Part shown: in pieces, positions 36,393 through 45,953 of the stretch | Numbering within the stretch: the first letter of the stretch is position 1 | Layout of the letters: every line of letters starts with the position of its first letter | Source of the DNA: MedAcidi-G1 sp002713545 | Lineage (GTDB): Bacteria > Actinomycetota > Acidimicrobiia > Acidimicrobiales > MedAcidi-G1 | Reading direction: 5' to 3' | NCBI GenBank assembly: GCA_964013895.1 | Contig: CAXGYF010000007.1 | Location: 1 to 57,471 of the forward strand | Length of the DNA stretch: 57,471 nucleotides | Position numbers and translations under genes: made by a program | Notes under the pieces: generated by a model | What the model saw: the letters and a program-made list of their open reading frames with translations, nothing else | Databases searched by the model: none | What the model was told of the DNA's origin: nothing

Positions 36393-37487
36393 ATGACTCT
36401 TATCAAAGCAGCTGTATGCCATGAGTCTAAAACTGACTTAATTATTGAAGAGATCAAGTTGTTGAGCCCTGAACAAGATGAAATCCGTGTAAGTGTAGAA
36501 GCGTGCGCCATCTGTCATTCTGACATTACTTATATAGACGGAGGTTGGTCAATTGGATACCCAGTCGTGTTAGGACACGAAGTGTCTGGCAAGGTGACTG
36601 AAGTAGGACCAGAGACAAAAACAAAATTAGACATCGGAGATCAAGTAGTAGTTTCCCTAATCCGAACCTGTGGTAAATGTTTAGCTTGCAAAAGAGGACA
36701 TGATGTAGCCTGCACAGGAAAACTCAGACTACATGAAACAAGTCCCCTAGCTACAAAAACAGGTGAAGTGATCACACACGGCCTCAACACTGGAGGCTTT
36801 GCAGAAGAGGTGGTCGTTCACATTTCACAGTGTGTTCCTGTACCCAAAGATTTACCTGCTGCTTTCGCTGCTCTTCTAGGCTGTGGTGTCATGACAGGAC
36901 TGGGTGCTGTATTCAACACGGCGCAAGTTAAAAGCGGTGACACTACTGTGATAGTTGGTTGTGGAGGTGTTGGTTTAGCTTCAGTCCAGGGCGCAAAAAT
37001 TTCTGAGGCGGAATACGTAATTGCTGTAGACCCCTTAGAAAATAAAAGAGATTTAGCAATTGAACTTGGAGCTACTCATGCTCTCAAACCTTCAGAAGAC
37101 CTACATGAAATCATTCAAGATATTACCGGAGGTCGCCTAGCTGATTTTGTCTTTGTAAGCACTGCTGCCCCCTCGGCAATCTCAATGTCGATGCAACTTA
37201 TAGCACCCATGGGTGCTCTGGTACTAGTGGGCATGCCTGAAGATGGTATTAAATCAGAATTTGACCCAGGCTTATTAGCAGCCAGAAATCAAAGAATACT
37301 AGGTTCAAAAATGGGTACTTCTAAACCACATTTTGACATCCCCGCAATGGTTGATTTATGGCGTGATGGCAAACTTGATCTTGAAAATATGGTTTCGAGC
37401 ACTCATCCGTTGGAAAATATTAATGACGCTCTCAATGAAATGCGTAGCGGATCAGCCATACGCGCCGTGATATGCCCAGGTGTTTAA
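36393..37487 (+). CDS. Zinc-dependent alcohol/aldehyde dehydrogenase
   Basis: A 364-residue medium-chain dehydrogenase. Catalytic-zinc residues lie in CAICHSD and GHEVSG, and the structural-zinc Cys set in CGKCLACKRGHDVAC. The NAD fold has VGCGGVGLASVQG. Length and motifs resemble class III and mycothiol-dependent formaldehyde dehydrogenases. Since dimethylglycine-type demethylation nearby can release formaldehyde, formaldehyde oxidation is a testable inference. The zinc sites argue against the zinc-free acryloyl-CoA reductase AcuI. Confidence 0.8.
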   Translation: MTLIKAAVCHESKTDLIIEEIKLLSPEQDEIRVSVEACAICHSDITYIDGGWSIGYPVVLGHEVSGKVTEVGPETKTKLDIGDQVVVSLIRTCGKCLACKRGHDVACTGKLRLHETSPLATKTGEVITHGLNTGGFAEEVVVHISQCVPVPKDLPAAFAALLGCGVMTGLGAVFNTAQVKSGDTTVIVGCGGVGLASVQGAKISEAEYVIAVDPLENKRDLAIELGATHALKPSEDLHEIIQDITGGRLADFVFVSTAAPSAISMSMQLIAPMGALVLVGMPEDGIKSEFDPGLLAARNQRILGSKMGTSKPHFDIPAMVDLWRDGKLDLENMVSSTHPLENINDALNEMRSGSAIRAVICPGV

Positions 37488-37499
37488 GGAGGTTTTAAA

Positions 37500-38729
37500 A
37501 TGAAAATTGTTGAAGTGGAAACATTTGTTGTAGCTAACCCTCCACCACGACATGGGGGCCGCTATTTCATTTTCGTAAAACTGACAACTGACAATGGTGT
37601 TTCTGGAATTGGAGAGGCTTATGCAGCTTCTTTCAATCCCCATCTCATTGCAAAAATGATCGAAGATACAGCAGATCGTTTTCTTATAGGGGAAAACCCT
37701 TTTCAAATTGAAACTTTTTGGCGTCGCTCTTATGGAGTGGGGTACACACTTCGCCCCGACCCAACCTTGTGCGGTGTGATCAGTTCACTGGAAATGGCTT
37801 GCTGGGATTTAATTGGAAAAGAATGCAACAAACCGGTCTATGAACTTCTAGGTGGTCGTGTGCACGAAGGACTCCGTGCTTACACATATCTGTACCCACC
37901 TGATGGAGAAGACACATACAAACCCTCAACTGAAAAACACATTTATAACGACCCTTCCTTAGCTGCTGAAGCAGCGGCCACTGCAGTCGAAAAAGGATTC
38001 ACTGCAGTCAAATTTGATCCAGCTAGTTCTTATTCAGTTTTTGACGGTCGTCAACCTACGCCAAGCGAATTGGAATTTTGTGAATCAATGGTAAAAGCTC
38101 TTCGTGAAACTCTTGGAACATCAGCTGACATACTATTTGGCACCCATGGCCAATTCACACCTTCGGGTGCTCTAAGACTTGCAAGAGTCCTAGAGAAATA
38201 CGATCCTCTTTGGTTTGAAGAACCTGTACCCCCTGATGATGTTAAAGGAATGGCACGAGTTGCTGCCGGAACCTCCATTCCAGTTGCAACCGGAGAGAGA
38301 CTCACAACAGCTAGTGAATTCTCAACACTTCTCGAGTCAAATGCAGCTTCAATAATCCAACCAAATCTAGGTCGTTGTGGAGGTATTCTGCAGGGCAAAA
38401 AAATCGCTTCAATCGCAGAAGTAAAACAAGCCTTACTAGCACCACACTGTTATTGCGGTCCCGTTGTTGCTGCTGCAAATATTCAACTAGCTGCGTGCAC
38501 ACCGAACTTTCTGATACTTGAGTCAATTGAAGACTGGTCTGGTTTTCATGCCGAGATTCTAGAAACGCCCATTGAATTTTCTGATGGACTTGTAATACCC
38601 TCCAAAGAACCCGGTCTTGGCGTCGTGCTAAATGAAAATGTTGCTAAAGCTAACCCTTGGGACGGAGAAGAATTGCAACTAACTCCACTCTATGACCCCC
38701 CCTCAGGAAAAGAAGGCTTCAAAAAATGA
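37500..38729 (+). CDS. Enolase-superfamily (mandelate racemase/muconate lactonizing) enzyme
   Basis: A 409-residue enzyme with an N-terminal capping domain (VKLTTDNGVSGIGEAY) and a TIM barrel carrying EEPVPP, ATGERLTT, QPNLGRCGG and APHCYCGP. These fit acid-sugar dehydratases of the galactonate-dehydratase type. The first metal-ligand position, an Asp in DFHGR of relatives, reads GTHGQ here, so metal binding may be altered; this GTHGQ form seems to be a recurring subgroup. A strong AAGGAGG precedes the ATG. Substrate unknown. Confidence 0.8.
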   Translation: MKIVEVETFVVANPPPRHGGRYFIFVKLTTDNGVSGIGEAYAASFNPHLIAKMIEDTADRFLIGENPFQIETFWRRSYGVGYTLRPDPTLCGVISSLEMACWDLIGKECNKPVYELLGGRVHEGLRAYTYLYPPDGEDTYKPSTEKHIYNDPSLAAEAAATAVEKGFTAVKFDPASSYSVFDGRQPTPSELEFCESMVKALRETLGTSADILFGTHGQFTPSGALRLARVLEKYDPLWFEEPVPPDDVKGMARVAAGTSIPVATGERLTTASEFSTLLESNAASIIQPNLGRCGGILQGKKIASIAEVKQALLAPHCYCGPVVAAANIQLAACTPNFLILESIEDWSGFHAEILETPIEFSDGLVIPSKEPGLGVVLNENVAKANPWDGEELQLTPLYDPPSGKEGFKK

Positions 38730-38753
38730 ACGAGCAAGATACTGGGTTTTCTA

Positions 38754-40289
38754 GTGTCAAATGAACGCAGGCGTGTCGGCAGAAACCAAAGGAGAGGCAA
38801 AGATCCATTCGCCATTCAACAACCTTCCTCAATTCAGCCGCAACACAGATTCGAACCTTTGCGAGCAGTTTCTGAAGATGAGTTGGAATCAATTCACCAA
38901 GCTTCGCTTAAAGTTCTTTCAGAAACTGGGATTGCTTTTCTAGATGAAACAGCGTGTCAACAGTTAGCAGATGCTGGAGCAGTTGTTAAAGACCAACAAG
39001 TCAGATTTGACCCTGAAATGATCATGAAACTTATTTCTACCGCGCCTAAAGAATTTAAGATGCACGGGATAACACCCGAACGAAACTTCATTATGGGTGG
39101 CAAATGGATTACTTACACTGCGGTAGCCAGCCCTCCTTTCGTGACTGGATTAGGCCGTGATCGACGCGATGGCAATAGAGAAGATTTTCGTAATCTGATC
39201 AAATTGGCTCAGATGCTTAACTGTCTACACACAATCGCTGGCTACCCAGTAGAACCTACCGATATACATGCTTCAGTTAGACATTTATATGCAACTCACG
39301 ACTCTGTAACTCTTTCTGACAAATCACCATTCGTATACAGCCTCGGCAGACAAAGGAATATTGATGCTATGGAAATTACTCGGATAGCTAGAGGCGTAGA
39401 TCAAGAGACTTTCAACTTAGAACCTTCAATCTCTTCGGTAATAAATGCGAGCACACCTTTGAGATACGACACAGTAATGCTTCATGGGATTCAAGAAATG
39501 TCTATACGGAATCAAGCTATTTGTATAACCCCCTTTACGTTGGCAGGTGCTATGGCTCCAGTAACTATCGCAGGAGCCATAGTTTTACAAAATGCTGAAG
39601 CCTTGGCAGGAGTTGCTTACACGCAACTAGTTAACCCGGGAGCACCTGTTATCTATGGGGGTTTCACTTCAAATGTTGACATGCAATCTGGAGCACCAGC
39701 ATTTGGAACACCTGAATACTGGAAAGCCTGTCTTATCGGGGGTCAGCTAGCCAGACGTTATGACCTCCCTTACCGATCATCCAATGTAAACGCTGCAAAC
39801 AGTGTTGATGCTCAGTCAATGTATGAAAGTGTTATTTCTATATGGGGTGCAATTATGGGAGGCGTAAACTTTTTAATGCATGGAGCAGGCTGGCTGGAAG
39901 GTGGCCTCCTCGCTTCGTATGAAAAAATGGTTATCGATGCAGATGTTCTAAACATGGTTAATTCTATGCTGGAACCTGTCACTGTCGATGACGCTACTCT
40001 TGCTGTTGAAGCAATTGCGGAAGTAGGCCCCGGAGGTCACTTCTTTGGCTCAGAACACACCCAAGAACGCTACAAGACCGAACATTTTCATCCAATGGTC
40101 TCAGACTGGAGAAATTACGAGTCATGGGATGAATCCGGTCGTCAAGAAGCTCACCAAAGAGCTGAAAAACTAGCAAAACAACTAATTGACTCACACCACG
40201 AACCTCCCATGGAAGAAGATATTCGTGCCGAGCTAGATGAATATCTTGAAAGAAGGGTTGCTGAAGGTGGAGTTCCAACTGACTATTAA
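38754..40289 (+). CDS. MttB-superfamily (non-pyrrolysine) amine:corrinoid methyltransferase
   Basis: A 511-residue TIM-barrel protein of the trimethylamine methyltransferase MttB family. Characteristic segments include LKVLSETGIAFLDE, TDSV-type mid-region ATHDSVTLSDKSP, TPFTLAGAMAPVT and VIYGGFTSNVDMQSGAPAFG. There is no in-frame amber codon, so this is the non-Pyl branch that includes the glycine betaine methyltransferase MtgB. It would move a methyl group from a quaternary amine to a corrinoid protein, for which the candidate is encoded at 56024. It starts with GTG and is 12 bases upstream of a dimethylglycine dehydrogenase fusion. Substrate inferred. Confidence 0.85.
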   Translation: MSNERRRVGRNQRRGKDPFAIQQPSSIQPQHRFEPLRAVSEDELESIHQASLKVLSETGIAFLDETACQQLADAGAVVKDQQVRFDPEMIMKLISTAPKEFKMHGITPERNFIMGGKWITYTAVASPPFVTGLGRDRRDGNREDFRNLIKLAQMLNCLHTIAGYPVEPTDIHASVRHLYATHDSVTLSDKSPFVYSLGRQRNIDAMEITRIARGVDQETFNLEPSISSVINASTPLRYDTVMLHGIQEMSIRNQAICITPFTLAGAMAPVTIAGAIVLQNAEALAGVAYTQLVNPGAPVIYGGFTSNVDMQSGAPAFGTPEYWKACLIGGQLARRYDLPYRSSNVNAANSVDAQSMYESVISIWGAIMGGVNFLMHGAGWLEGGLLASYEKMVIDADVLNMVNSMLEPVTVDDATLAVEAIAEVGPGGHFFGSEHTQERYKTEHFHPMVSDWRNYESWDESGRQEAHQRAEKLAKQLIDSHHEPPMEEDIRAELDEYLERRVAEGGVPTDY

Positions 40290-40301
40290 GAAAGGTAAAA
40301 A

Positions 40302-42746
40302 GTGAAAGACAAAGCTCAAGTAGTAGTCATAGGCGGAGGTGTTGTCGGTTGCAGCGTGCTGTACCACTTGACCAAGGCAGGTTGCACCGACGTTGTACTT
40401 CTGGAGAGAAAAGAGCTCACGGCAGGTTCGACTTGGCATGCAGCCGGAGGTATGCACACCCTAAATGGGGACCCAAATGTAGCCGCTCTTCAAAGGTACA
40501 CAATAAAACTCTATGAAGAACTTGAAGAATTAACCGGTGTCGATTGTGGAATCCATCTAACTGGCGAACTGATGTTGGCAGATACTGAAGACAGACTGGA
40601 TTGGCTAAAAATGGCTCACGCGCGCGGTAGATACATGGGCATGGAAACAGAAATAATTTCAACTTCAGAAGCAAAAAATCTTGTTCCTTTTCTCGAAGAA
40701 CAATATTTTGTAGGTGCTCTTTGGGATCCCGTAGGCGGACATGTCGACCCTTCAGGCGTCACAAATGCTTACGCGGCTGCAGCGAGATCTTTAGGCGCTG
40801 AAATTCAACGAAATACATGGGTAAACAAAATCTCTCAACAGCCTGATGGGACTTGGGATCTTTCAACAGACAAGGGCACAATAAATTGTGAGAATTTTGT
40901 AAACGCTGGAGGTTTGTGGGCTAGAGAAGTTGGTCGTATGTGTGGCATAGAACTACCGGTTCAAGCAATGGAACATATGTACTTTCTTACTGAAGAACTC
41001 CCAGAAATTGAACCATGGCTCGAAGAAAGTGACGGTCACGGTCGAGGAGTTATTGACTTCAGTGGGGAAATTTACTTGAGAGCTGAGGGCAAAAGTCTTC
41101 TGCTTGGAACCTATGAACAAGCATGCGTGCCTTGGCAAACCAAATCAACACCTTGGGATTTTGGCGCTCAACTTCTTACCCCTGATCTAGAAAGACTCGC
41201 CCCTTCTCTCGAATTGGGTTTTTCACATTTCCCCATTTATGCAAATGCCGGAATCAAACAAGTTATCAACGGACCATTTACATTCGCTCCTGATGGGAAC
41301 CCGTTGATCGGCCCCATTAGAGGACAAAGAGGCCACTGGGTTGCTTGTGGCGTTATGGCCGGTCTAAGCCAAGGTGGAGGTGTCGGATTGGCGATGGCGA
41401 ATTGGATTACTAATGGCGACCCAGGTTTTGATGTTTGGGGAATGGATGTTTCACGTTTCGGCGATTGGACCACACCTGGTTATACGTTGACAAAAGTAAT
41501 CGAAAATTACAGCAGGCGTTTCAAGATAAGTTTTCCTAATGAAGAACTACCGGCGGGTAGGCCGCTTCACACTTCACCAATCTTCAACAAACTAACCGAA
41601 GCTAATGCTGTTTGGGGTTCCGCATACGGACTTGAATACCCCCTTTGGTTCCAAGAAATCGGGAAATCACCCATAGAAGAAGTTACCTTCAAACGCTCTA
41701 ATGCTTTTCCAGCAGTAGCCGAGGAGGTTAGAGGTGTACGCGAAAATGTAGGACTTATGGAAATAACAGGTTTTGCAAAACACGAATTTAGCGGAACTGG
41801 AGCAAGAGAACTTTTAGAAAAACTTCTAACCAACAAAATTCCCAAAAATGGTCGGATGGCCCTCGCTCCGATGCTAAACGAGACAGGGAAACTGATAGGA
41901 GACTTCACTGTGGCATCTCTTACTGACCAGATTACAGGAGAGGAAAAATTCATTCTTTTTGGTTCAGGGATTGCAGAGGGTTACCACCAGAGATGGTTCC
42001 TTAAACAAATCGAAGGTGACCGGGCTATTCGTTACAGACCATTAGGTAATGATATGACTGGCTTGTCAATTGCGGGGCCTTCCTCCAGAGACCTTTTAAG
42101 TTCTATAACAAACGAAGATGTATCAAGTGAGAGCTTCAGATTCTTGGACATTAAAAATATGTCGATCGGAATGATTCCAGCTTTAGTAGGAAGAATAACT
42201 TTTACTGGCGATCTTGGTTACGAAATATGGGTTCCATCGTCACTTCAGTCACAACTTTACGAACTTCTAACTGATGCCGGAAAAGAATTTGATCTAAATC
42301 TTTTCGGACTCCGTGCGTTGGATAGTATGCGATTTGATAAAAACTTTGGTTCATGGGCTACTGAATACAGACCCATTTACAATCCTTTAGAAGCTGGATT
42401 AGATAATTTTGTAAAATTTGATAAAGAAAATTTTGTAGGCAAAGAATCACTTAATGCAGTATTAAAAAATGGGCCAAAGAGGAAACTCAGTGCCTTTGTA
42501 GTTGATGCCGACAACTCTGATGTGCTCGGTGATGAACCTATTTGGCATGATGGCAAAGTTGTAGGTTGGGCCACTTCTGGAGGATACGCACATTGGTCCC
42601 AAGCTTCATGTTCTCTCGGTTACCTTCCTTCAGAACTTTCAGACATATGTGAAGGGTTTGAAATAGAAGTTTTGGGAACACTCCGTGAAGCAAAAAGAAT
42701 AAATGAACCACTATTCGACCCTAAGGGGTCCCGTATGCGCAGTTAA
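40302..42746 (+). CDS. Dimethylglycine/sarcosine dehydrogenase-like FAD-GcvT fusion (copy 1)
   Basis: 814 residues. The N-terminal DAO-type FAD domain (VVVIGGGVVGCSVLYHL) contains AGSTWHAAGG; His46 matches the His that covalently holds FAD in dimethylglycine dehydrogenase. From about residue 430 follows an aminomethyltransferase (GcvT) domain with C-terminal barrel, ending GLDNFVKFDKENFVGKESL. Such enzymes oxidise N-methyl groups and hand the one-carbon unit to tetrahydrofolate. It lies between the MttB homologue and dddP with 12- and 14-base gaps. Dimethylglycine or sarcosine is the likely substrate; the GcvT half also belongs to the superfamily of the DMSP demethylase DmdA. Confidence 0.85.
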   Translation: MKDKAQVVVIGGGVVGCSVLYHLTKAGCTDVVLLERKELTAGSTWHAAGGMHTLNGDPNVAALQRYTIKLYEELEELTGVDCGIHLTGELMLADTEDRLDWLKMAHARGRYMGMETEIISTSEAKNLVPFLEEQYFVGALWDPVGGHVDPSGVTNAYAAAARSLGAEIQRNTWVNKISQQPDGTWDLSTDKGTINCENFVNAGGLWAREVGRMCGIELPVQAMEHMYFLTEELPEIEPWLEESDGHGRGVIDFSGEIYLRAEGKSLLLGTYEQACVPWQTKSTPWDFGAQLLTPDLERLAPSLELGFSHFPIYANAGIKQVINGPFTFAPDGNPLIGPIRGQRGHWVACGVMAGLSQGGGVGLAMANWITNGDPGFDVWGMDVSRFGDWTTPGYTLTKVIENYSRRFKISFPNEELPAGRPLHTSPIFNKLTEANAVWGSAYGLEYPLWFQEIGKSPIEEVTFKRSNAFPAVAEEVRGVRENVGLMEITGFAKHEFSGTGARELLEKLLTNKIPKNGRMALAPMLNETGKLIGDFTVASLTDQITGEEKFILFGSGIAEGYHQRWFLKQIEGDRAIRYRPLGNDMTGLSIAGPSSRDLLSSITNEDVSSESFRFLDIKNMSIGMIPALVGRITFTGDLGYEIWVPSSLQSQLYELLTDAGKEFDLNLFGLRALDSMRFDKNFGSWATEYRPIYNPLEAGLDNFVKFDKENFVGKESLNAVLKNGPKRKLSAFVVDADNSDVLGDEPIWHDGKVVGWATSGGYAHWSQASCSLGYLPSELSDICEGFEIEVLGTLREAKRINEPLFDPKGSRMRS

Positions 42747-42760
42747 AGGAAATAAATTGT

Positions 42761-44074
42761 ATGGGAACACAGAACAAAATTTTTGAAGACCCTAACGATC
42801 CACTCATACGTAAGGCTTCGACCACAGGACACAGAATGGTCCTTGGTCCTGGTGAACCTGCACTAAGTGAATGGGCAGAAGCCGGACTGGCATTGCCTGA
42901 TGAAAAAGCAATGATGGAATACAGGGTTAAAAGAATTCGCTCTGAGCTGGAAAAAGCCGACCTGGCAGGAATCTTACTTTTTGACCCAATGAATCAGATG
43001 TACGCAACTTATTCACCAAACATGCAGTTATGGATAACCCATAACCCTTCTAGATACGTTTTCTTAGCAACGGATGGTCCGCTTATTCAATTTGATTATC
43101 CGAACTGTGAATTTTTATCTGCGCATAATCACTTGGTGGATGAAGTTAGACCTGCAAGACCTTTTTTCTATTTCATTGCAGGGGATCGAGTTGAAGAACA
43201 GGCGCGGAAATTTGCTTCAGAAATAGCTGATCTAATTAAAACACACGGAGGTGGAAACAGTCGTTTAGCAGTGGACGTAACAACTATTGCAGGAACTCAC
43301 TCCCTCCAAAAAGCGGGTTTAGATTTGGTTGAAGGTACTCAAATCATGGAATTAGCTCGAATGATTAAATCTGATGATGAAATCAAAGCAATGAGATGTT
43401 CTGTGGAAACAACCCGTATTTCCTGCCAAAAAACTTTTGAAACAATGGAACCAAATATGACTGAGAACCAACTCTGGGCAACAATGTGGTCAGAAATGCT
43501 TTCACGCCAAGGAGAATGGATGGAATGCCGATTGCTCTCAGCGGGGGAAAGAACAAACCCTTGGTTCCAAGAATCAAGTAGTAACGTCATAAATAAAGGT
43601 GACCTTGTAGCTTTCGACACAGACTTTGTTGGTCCTTACTCGATGATGACCGATATCTCAAGAACTTGGATTTGCGGAGACGTTAAACCAAACAAGCAAC
43701 AAAGCGAAGTCCATTCATTGGCTGTTGAGCAAATGCACAGAAACATCGATCTACTCACTCCTGGAACTACATTCCATGAACTGACCCATAAATCTTGGAC
43801 ACCGCCAGTCGAAGATTACCGACACTATTCATGCTTATTTCACGGTGTTGGACAATGCGACGAATACCCTGACATTGTTTTCCAAGATTCTTGGGAAGAG
43901 TCCGGGTATGACGGCGTTCTAATGCCAGGAATGGTCCTAACTGTTGAAGCTTATGTTGGATCTCGTTTAGGTGGGCAAGGAGTCAAATTAGAAGATCAAG
44001 TGCTGATCACCGAAAATGGCTACGAAAATCTTTCAGCCTGGACCTTGGATCTCGAAAAATTTGAGAGACTTTAA
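42761..44074 (+). CDS. dddP: DMSP lyase DddP (M24 fold)
   Basis: A 437-residue M24-peptidase-fold protein. Asp286, Asp288, Asp298, His361, Glu396 and Glu411 reproduce almost exactly the order and spacing of the six metal ligands of characterised roseobacterial DddP. Tyr356 and Asp367 fall at the positions of its catalytic Tyr366 and Asp377. The N-terminal LSEWAEAGLALPD, MQLWITHNP and RTNPWFQE segments also match DddP rather than ordinary Xaa-Pro peptidases. It would cleave DMSP to dimethyl sulfide and acrylate in the cytosol. The residue matches come from remembered family numbering, not an alignment run. Third gene of the MttB operon. Confidence 0.85.
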   Translation: MGTQNKIFEDPNDPLIRKASTTGHRMVLGPGEPALSEWAEAGLALPDEKAMMEYRVKRIRSELEKADLAGILLFDPMNQMYATYSPNMQLWITHNPSRYVFLATDGPLIQFDYPNCEFLSAHNHLVDEVRPARPFFYFIAGDRVEEQARKFASEIADLIKTHGGGNSRLAVDVTTIAGTHSLQKAGLDLVEGTQIMELARMIKSDDEIKAMRCSVETTRISCQKTFETMEPNMTENQLWATMWSEMLSRQGEWMECRLLSAGERTNPWFQESSSNVINKGDLVAFDTDFVGPYSMMTDISRTWICGDVKPNKQQSEVHSLAVEQMHRNIDLLTPGTTFHELTHKSWTPPVEDYRHYSCLFHGVGQCDEYPDIVFQDSWEESGYDGVLMPGMVLTVEAYVGSRLGGQGVKLEDQVLITENGYENLSAWTLDLEKFERL

Positions 44075-44142
44075 ATTCTTAAACGAATTTTTCATAATGG
44101 GTTGTATCGTCAGCAAATAGAAATAATAAATGGAGGTCATTG

Positions 44143-45078
44143 ATGAATAAATCTTGCGAAAACAGAGTAGCAATAGTTACCGGTGCTGGGAGAGGAATAG
44201 GCCGCGAACACGCACTTATGCTTGCTAGCGAAGGGGCAAAGGTAGTAGTCAATGACCTGGGAGGAGATGAATCAGGACGCGGCGAGGATCTCACTCCTGC
44301 TCAAGAAGTAGTAAATGAGATTGTAGGCATGGGTGGTGAAGCGATAGTTAATGGATGTAATGTTGCAGATTTTGATGCTGCGGGGTCAATGATTGAAGAA
44401 GCAGTTGATAAGTGGGGTCGAATAGACATACTAATAAACAACGCTGGGATTCTAAGAGACCGAATGCTGTTTTCAATGTCTGAAGATGATTGGGATGCAG
44501 TCATAAATGTCCATTTGAAAGGAACTTTTGCTCCTACTCATCATGCTTCAGTTTTTTGGAGAGAGTCTGTTAAAGCAGGCGGCGAAACTTTTGGTCGTGT
44601 GATTAACACCTCATCACCTTCAGGCATCTACGGGAATGTAGGGCAAACAAACTATGGCGCTGCAAAAGCTGGAATTGCTGCTTTTAGTGTTATTGCAGCA
44701 CAAGAACTTTTTAAATATGGGGTAACTGTTAATTGCTTGGCCCCAACAGCAATCTCTCGTCTTACCGAACCTTTAATGGGGGGAACTGACGGAGTCAGTG
44801 ATGAAATCCGTGAATCCATGTCGCCAAGATGGATTGCCCTAATTGCGACTTGGCTTTGCAGCGAACAAGCTCAAAATGTAACTGGTCGTGTATTTGACAT
44901 CCGTGGTGACAAACTCGGAATTGCTGAAGGATGGCATCTTGGCCCAAGCGAAACTCAAGGTGACGAACCATCAGAACTCGAGGATGTGGTTAAAACTTTG
45001 ATGGAAAAAGCAAGACTAAACGCTGACATGTCGGGCCAAGATCGAGAAGGACCAGGTTTTCCTCCAAAAACAATCTGA
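44143..45078 (+). CDS. SDR, multifunctional-enzyme-type 3-hydroxyacyl-CoA dehydrogenase-like
   Basis: A 311-residue SDR. VAIVTGAGRGIGREHA, VVVNDLGGDESGRGEDL, ILINNAGILRDRMLF and the catalytic YGAAKAG region match the dehydrogenase domain of peroxisomal-type multifunctional enzyme 2. GGAGG six bases before the ATG at 44143 sets the start; a TTG just upstream is less likely. It follows dddP by 68 bases and could act on a hydroxyacyl-CoA, possibly from acrylate metabolism (inferred). Confidence 0.8.
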   Translation: MNKSCENRVAIVTGAGRGIGREHALMLASEGAKVVVNDLGGDESGRGEDLTPAQEVVNEIVGMGGEAIVNGCNVADFDAAGSMIEEAVDKWGRIDILINNAGILRDRMLFSMSEDDWDAVINVHLKGTFAPTHHASVFWRESVKAGGETFGRVINTSSPSGIYGNVGQTNYGAAKAGIAAFSVIAAQELFKYGVTVNCLAPTAISRLTEPLMGGTDGVSDEIRESMSPRWIALIATWLCSEQAQNVTGRVFDIRGDKLGIAEGWHLGPSETQGDEPSELEDVVKTLMEKARLNADMSGQDREGPGFPPKTI

Positions 45079-45086
45079 GCTTTTAT

Positions 45087-45893
45087 TCAGTTGCCTTTAA
45101 AATCTGCGGGACGTTTTTCGAGCCACGCTACGGCGGCTTCTTTTATGTCTTCTGTCTCGAAATTAACTGATTGCGCTTGCGCTTCAGCTTCAAGGGACTG
45201 ACTTAGAGAGGAAGTAATTCCAGCGTTTAACAATTTTTTACTCATTGAAAGTGCGATTGGTGGTCCTGAAGCCAAACGATCAGCTAAATCTTGGACGGTA
45301 CTATCTAGATCTTCCTCAGTGACTATTCGATTTACTAGGCCAATTCGATCAGCTTCTGTGGAATCTATTACATCAGCCAGCAAAACCAATTCCTTAGCAC
45401 GATGTAAACCTATTTGTCTTGGTAAAAGCCAGGAACCACCGAAATCAATAGATAATCCCCTTCGAGCAAAAATCTCCGAAAATCTAGCTGTCTCTGAGGC
45501 AATAAGAATGTCACAACCTAGCGCGAGATTCATCCCTGCTCCTGCTGCTACACCTCTTATTTTTGCAATAACAGGATGCGGGATTTCATTTAGAGCCAGA
45601 ACAGACTCACTTATCTGCCTCATATTCTTTAAATGAACCTGTTTTTTTTCAGAGTTTGCTTTACTTCCTTGGCCACCAACATCGGCTCCCGAACAAAAAT
45701 TTCCTCCAGCTCCCGTAATAACAACAGTTCTCACACTTTCACTTCGAGACACTTCTCTACAAATTCTTCCAAAATCAGCAAACATTTGAGTTGTCATGGC
45801 GTTCATTACATTCGGTCGATTAATCGTAATTGTCACCTGTGTGTCAATTTGTTCAACGTCAATGCCCTCTGAGCCTTTTATTATTTGTTCCAT
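45087..45893 (-). CDS. Enoyl-CoA hydratase/isomerase, PaaG-like
   Basis: A 268-residue crotonase with GAGGNFCSGADVGG and IRGVAAGAGMNLALGCDILIAS. The first hydratase Glu is not at its usual place. FARRGLSIDFGGSWLLPR instead resembles PaaG-type isomerases, which use an Asp. It is therefore more likely an isomerase or specialised hydratase than a classical crotonase. Divergent from the acyl-CoA dehydrogenase pair. Confidence 0.75.
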   Translation of the reverse strand: MEQIIKGSEGIDVEQIDTQVTITINRPNVMNAMTTQMFADFGRICREVSRSESVRTVVITGAGGNFCSGADVGGQGSKANSEKKQVHLKNMRQISESVLALNEIPHPVIAKIRGVAAGAGMNLALGCDILIASETARFSEIFARRGLSIDFGGSWLLPRQIGLHRAKELVLLADVIDSTEADRIGLVNRIVTEEDLDSTVQDLADRLASGPPIALSMSKKLLNAGITSSLSQSLEAEAQAQSVNFETEDIKEAAVAWLEKRPADFKGN

Positions 45894-45953
45894 AAGCGGA
45901 CACTATCTACTCCCCATGCAATTCCACTAACGGAGCCTAGATAAGATTTACTT

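Noticed and set aside
36393..37487. Acryloyl-CoA reductase AcuI beside dddP
   Set aside because: The protein carries full catalytic and structural zinc motifs, whereas AcuI is zinc-free.
38754..40289. Pyrrolysine-containing MttB
   Set aside because: The frame is uninterrupted by an in-frame amber codon and full-length, so it belongs to the non-pyrrolysine branch.
40302..42746. DMSP demethylase DmdA
   Set aside because: The protein is a FAD-GcvT fusion of dimethylglycine-dehydrogenase type, more than twice the length of DmdA; only the superfamily of the C-terminal half is shared.
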